Below are positions 5,463 through 6,768 of a stretch of DNA of 6,768 nucleotides, in pieces. How positions within the stretch are numbered: position 1 is the stretch's first letter; each line of letters opens with the position of its first letter. Below the pieces are notes generated by a model. It saw nothing but the letters and a program-made list of their open reading frames with translations. It was not told where the DNA came from and did no database searches. The position numbers and the translations under genes are program-made. This DNA is from CAZWUK01 sp964636685 (lineage in GTDB: Bacteria > Bacillota > Clostridia > Christensenellales > CAG-138): positions 1 to 6,768 of the forward strand of contig CAZWUK010000095.1 in the NCBI GenBank assembly GCA_964636685.1, in the 5' to 3' direction.

Positions 5463-6002
5463 TTATTTACCGGTTTTGCCTTCCTTGCGGCGAACGTACT
5501 CGTTCTCATAGCGAATGCCCTTGCCCTTGTAAGGTTCCGGCTCGCGAACCGCGCGGATGTTGGCTGCGATCTGACCGACCAGCTGTTTGTCAATACCGCT
5601 GACCACGATCTTGTTCGGGGTCGGGGTGGCAAAGCTGATGCCGTCGGGCGCGTTGATTTCAACGGGATGGGAATATCCGACGTTGAGCGTGAGTTTGCTG
5701 CCCTGTACCTGCGCTCTGTAACCGACGCCGACGACGTCCAGATTCTTGGAATAGCCGGTCGTGGTACCAATCACCATGTTGTTGATGAGCGTGCGCGTGA
5801 GGCCGTGGAGCGCGCGATGGCGCTTGTCGTCGCTCGGGCGCTTGACGTTCAAAACGCCGTTGTCCTGCTCAACGATCATGTCCGGCGAGATCTTGGTCGA
5901 AAGCGTGCCCTTAGGGCCTTTTACGGTGACAAGATTCGCACTGTCAACCGTAATTGTCACTCCGCCAGGAATGCTGACCGGAAGTTTTCCGATTCGAGAC
6001 AT
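5463..6002 (-). CDS. rplF: 50S ribosomal protein L6
   Basis: L6 lies at the base of the L7/L12 stalk near the factor-binding site and contacts the sarcin-ricin region of 23S rRNA. The 179 residues make the two repeated domains expected (about 1-82 and 83-179). The start MSRIGKLPVSIPGGV is canonical, TVKGPKGTL (26-34) marks the first domain, and GVGYRAQVQGSKLTLNVGYS (92-111) the second. The bacterial L6 signature PEPYKGKGIRY is at 155-165, followed by a basic tail ending KTGK. The ATG at 6002-6000 has GGAGG at 6010-6014 and a 7-base spacer. The gap to rpsH is 25 bases. Confidence 0.98.
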   Translation of the reverse strand: MSRIGKLPVSIPGGVTITVDSANLVTVKGPKGTLSTKISPDMIVEQDNGVLNVKRPSDDKRHRALHGLTRTLINNMVIGTTTGYSKNLDVVGVGYRAQVQGSKLTLNVGYSHPVEINAPDGISFATPTPNKIVVSGIDKQLVGQIAANIRAVREPEPYKGKGIRYENEYVRRKEGKTGK

Positions 6003-6027
6003 TGTATTTCCTCCGTTTAATATTGTC

Positions 6028-6420
6028 TTACCAGACGTAGGCGAGCACTTCGCCGCCGACTCCGATCTTTCTTGCTTCGCGGTCGGTCATAACGCCGCGC
6101 GAAGTGGACAGAATCGCAATTCCCAGTCCGCCAAGCACCTTGGGAACTTCGGCCTTGCGGGCATAGACGCGCAGACCCGGACGGGAAATACGCTTGATGC
6201 CAACGATGACTTTTTGCTTGTTCTGACCGTATTTGAGCTGGATGCGGATGGTCTTTTTGACACCGTCCTCCAGAACCTCAAAGCCCTTGATGTAACCCTC
6301 TTTGACAAGGATCTCCGCGATCGCCTTCTTGGTGGAGGAAGCGGGCACGTCGACCGTCTCATGCTTTGCAACCAGAGCGTTGCGGATTCTTGTGAGCATA
6401 TCGGCAATAGTATCTGTCAT
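6028..6420 (-). CDS. rpsH: 30S ribosomal protein S8
   Basis: S8 is a primary 16S rRNA-binding protein needed for early assembly of the small-subunit platform; in E. coli it also represses the spc operon by binding its mRNA near rplE. The 130 residues are typical. The start MTDTIADMLTRIRNA (1-15) is canonical. The middle has VIVGIKRISRPGLRVYA (71-87), and the C-terminal signature GIAILSTSRGVMTDREAR (100-117) ends in GGEVLAYVW. The ATG at 6420-6418 has AAAGGAGG 8 bases upstream (6429-6436), overlapping the rpsN stop. The part of the mRNA where an E. coli-like S8 site would lie is mostly outside this window, so such control cannot be judged here. Confidence 0.98.
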   Translation of the reverse strand: MTDTIADMLTRIRNALVAKHETVDVPASSTKKAIAEILVKEGYIKGFEVLEDGVKKTIRIQLKYGQNKQKVIVGIKRISRPGLRVYARKAEVPKVLGGLGIAILSTSRGVMTDREARKIGVGGEVLAYVW

Positions 6421-6428
6421 GGTCGTTT

Positions 6429-6436
6429 CCTCCTTT
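6429..6436 (-). promoter_or_regulatory. Shine-Dalgarno site of rpsH, overlapping the rpsN stop
   Basis: The minus strand reads TAAAGGAGG, where TAA (6437-6435) ends rpsN and AAAGGAGG (6436-6429) is the rpsH ribosome binding site. The spacer to the rpsH ATG is 8 bases. Confidence 0.9.
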
Positions 6437-6620
6437 ACCAGCTTGCTTTACGTACGCCGGGGATTTCTCCCTTGTACGCCATTTCGCGGAAGCAAATACG
6501 GCAGACGCCATATTTACGAAGCACAGAGTGCGGACGGCCGCAAATGCGGCAGCGGGTGTACGCACGGGTGCTGTACTTCGGCTCGCGCTGTTGCTTGAGT
6601 TTCATGCTTGTCTTAGCCAT
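6435..6620 (-). CDS. rpsN: 30S ribosomal protein S14, short zinc-binding form (type Z)
   Basis: S14 is in the head of the small subunit and is a late assembly protein. This is the 61-residue zinc form typical of Firmicutes rather than the roughly 100-residue zinc-free form of E. coli. The start MAKTSMKLKQQREPKY leads to the zinc ribbon with Cys24, Cys27, Cys40 and Cys43 (CX2C-X12-CX2C). It ends IPGVRKASW, the conserved C-terminus. The ATG at 6620-6618 has AAGGAGG at 6627-6633 with a 6-base spacer. It lies 14 bases after rplE. Firmicutes that carry a zinc-free S14 paralogue encode it elsewhere; none is visible here. Confidence 0.98.
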   Translation of the reverse strand: MAKTSMKLKQQREPKYSTRAYTRCRICGRPHSVLRKYGVCRICFREMAYKGEIPGVRKASW

Positions 6621-6634
6621 GTGAATCCTCCTTC

Positions 6635-6768
6635 TCAGGCCTGAACGAAGGGCATACCCATCAGGGACAGCAATGCCTTCGCTTCTTCGTCCGTCTTTGC
6701 GCTCGTTACGAACACGATGTTCATACCGCGAACCTTATCCACGTCATCATAATTGATTTCGGGGAAAA
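6635..6768 (-). CDS. rplE: 50S ribosomal protein L5, C-terminal fragment (enters from outside the window)
   Basis: Only the last 43 codons and the TGA stop (6637-6635) are present; the start lies beyond position 6768. The readable end includes FPEINYDDVDKVRGMNIVFV, then TSAKTDEEAKALLSLMGMPF and a final VQA. This is the conserved C-terminus of L5, which binds 5S rRNA and contacts the P-site tRNA and the small-subunit head. Firmicute L5 is about 180 residues, so roughly a quarter of the protein is in view. Its place before rpsN is the standard spc order. Confidence 0.96.
   Translation of the reverse strand, partial: FPEINYDDVDKVRGMNIVFVTSAKTDEEAKALLSLMGMPFVQA

Noticed and set aside
4521..6020. 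A 499-codon open frame on the plus strand, antisense to rpsE, rplR and rplF
   Set aside because: It spans three well-identified genes and their junctions and shows no domain. Its length is explained by scarce stop codons in the antisense frame of these genes.
5761..6624. A 287-codon open frame on the plus strand, antisense to rplF, rpsH and rpsN
   Set aside because: It lies over three certain ribosomal-protein genes and their spacers and has no motif.
6635..6644. Perfect 10-base palindrome TCAGGCCTGA at the end of rplE
   Set aside because: It has no loop, consists of the last codons and stop of rplE, and a palindrome this short occurs by chance.

Overview
The window is a contiguous stretch of the bacterial spc ribosomal-protein operon running into the start of the alpha operon, entirely on the minus strand. 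In transcription order (high to low coordinates) it holds the end of rplE, then rpsN, rpsH, rplF, rplR, rpsE, rpmD, rplO, secY, adk, map, a KOW-domain gene, infA, rpmJ, rpsM and the first codons of rpsK. Every gene is intact except rplE and rpsK, which the window edges cut.

The organism is most likely a Gram-positive Firmicute of class Clostridia, moderately GC-rich and possibly of the Oscillospiraceae/Ruminococcaceae type. The reasons are the gene order (adk-map-infA-rpmJ-rpsM after secY), the small zinc-binding S14, strong AGGAGG-type ribosome binding sites before most genes, a zinc-ribbon adenylate kinase, and the KOW-domain gene between map and infA, an arrangement I associate with Clostridia. 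The family-level guess is inference.

Region by region: 6768-3877 encodes ribosomal proteins L5, S14, S8, L6, L18, S5, L30 and L15. Region 3877-1200 encodes the protein-export channel SecY, adenylate kinase and methionine aminopeptidase. Region 1203-544 encodes the KOW protein, initiation factor IF1 and L36. Region 446-1 begins the alpha operon with S13 and S11. Together they make the ribosome, start translation, trim the initiator methionine from new proteins, insert membrane and exported proteins, and maintain adenylate balance.

The genes are packed tightly. In four ribosomal-protein junctions the stop codon of one gene is part of the ribosome binding site of the next. From rplO to the KOW gene, most junctions are start/stop overlaps (TGATG or ATGA). 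The KOW gene and infA overlap by 19 bases if infA uses its likely TTG start. The only gap longer than about 30 bases is the 97-base spacer before rpsM, which carries a strong imperfect hairpin (491-531). I see no terminator facing the operon, and no tRNA, mobile element, CRISPR array or foreign insertion.

This is essentially an ordinary core-genome region. I found no undescribed system. The points most worth checking are the rpmJ-rpsM hairpin, the non-AUG start of infA overlapping the KOW gene, and the function of that KOW protein.
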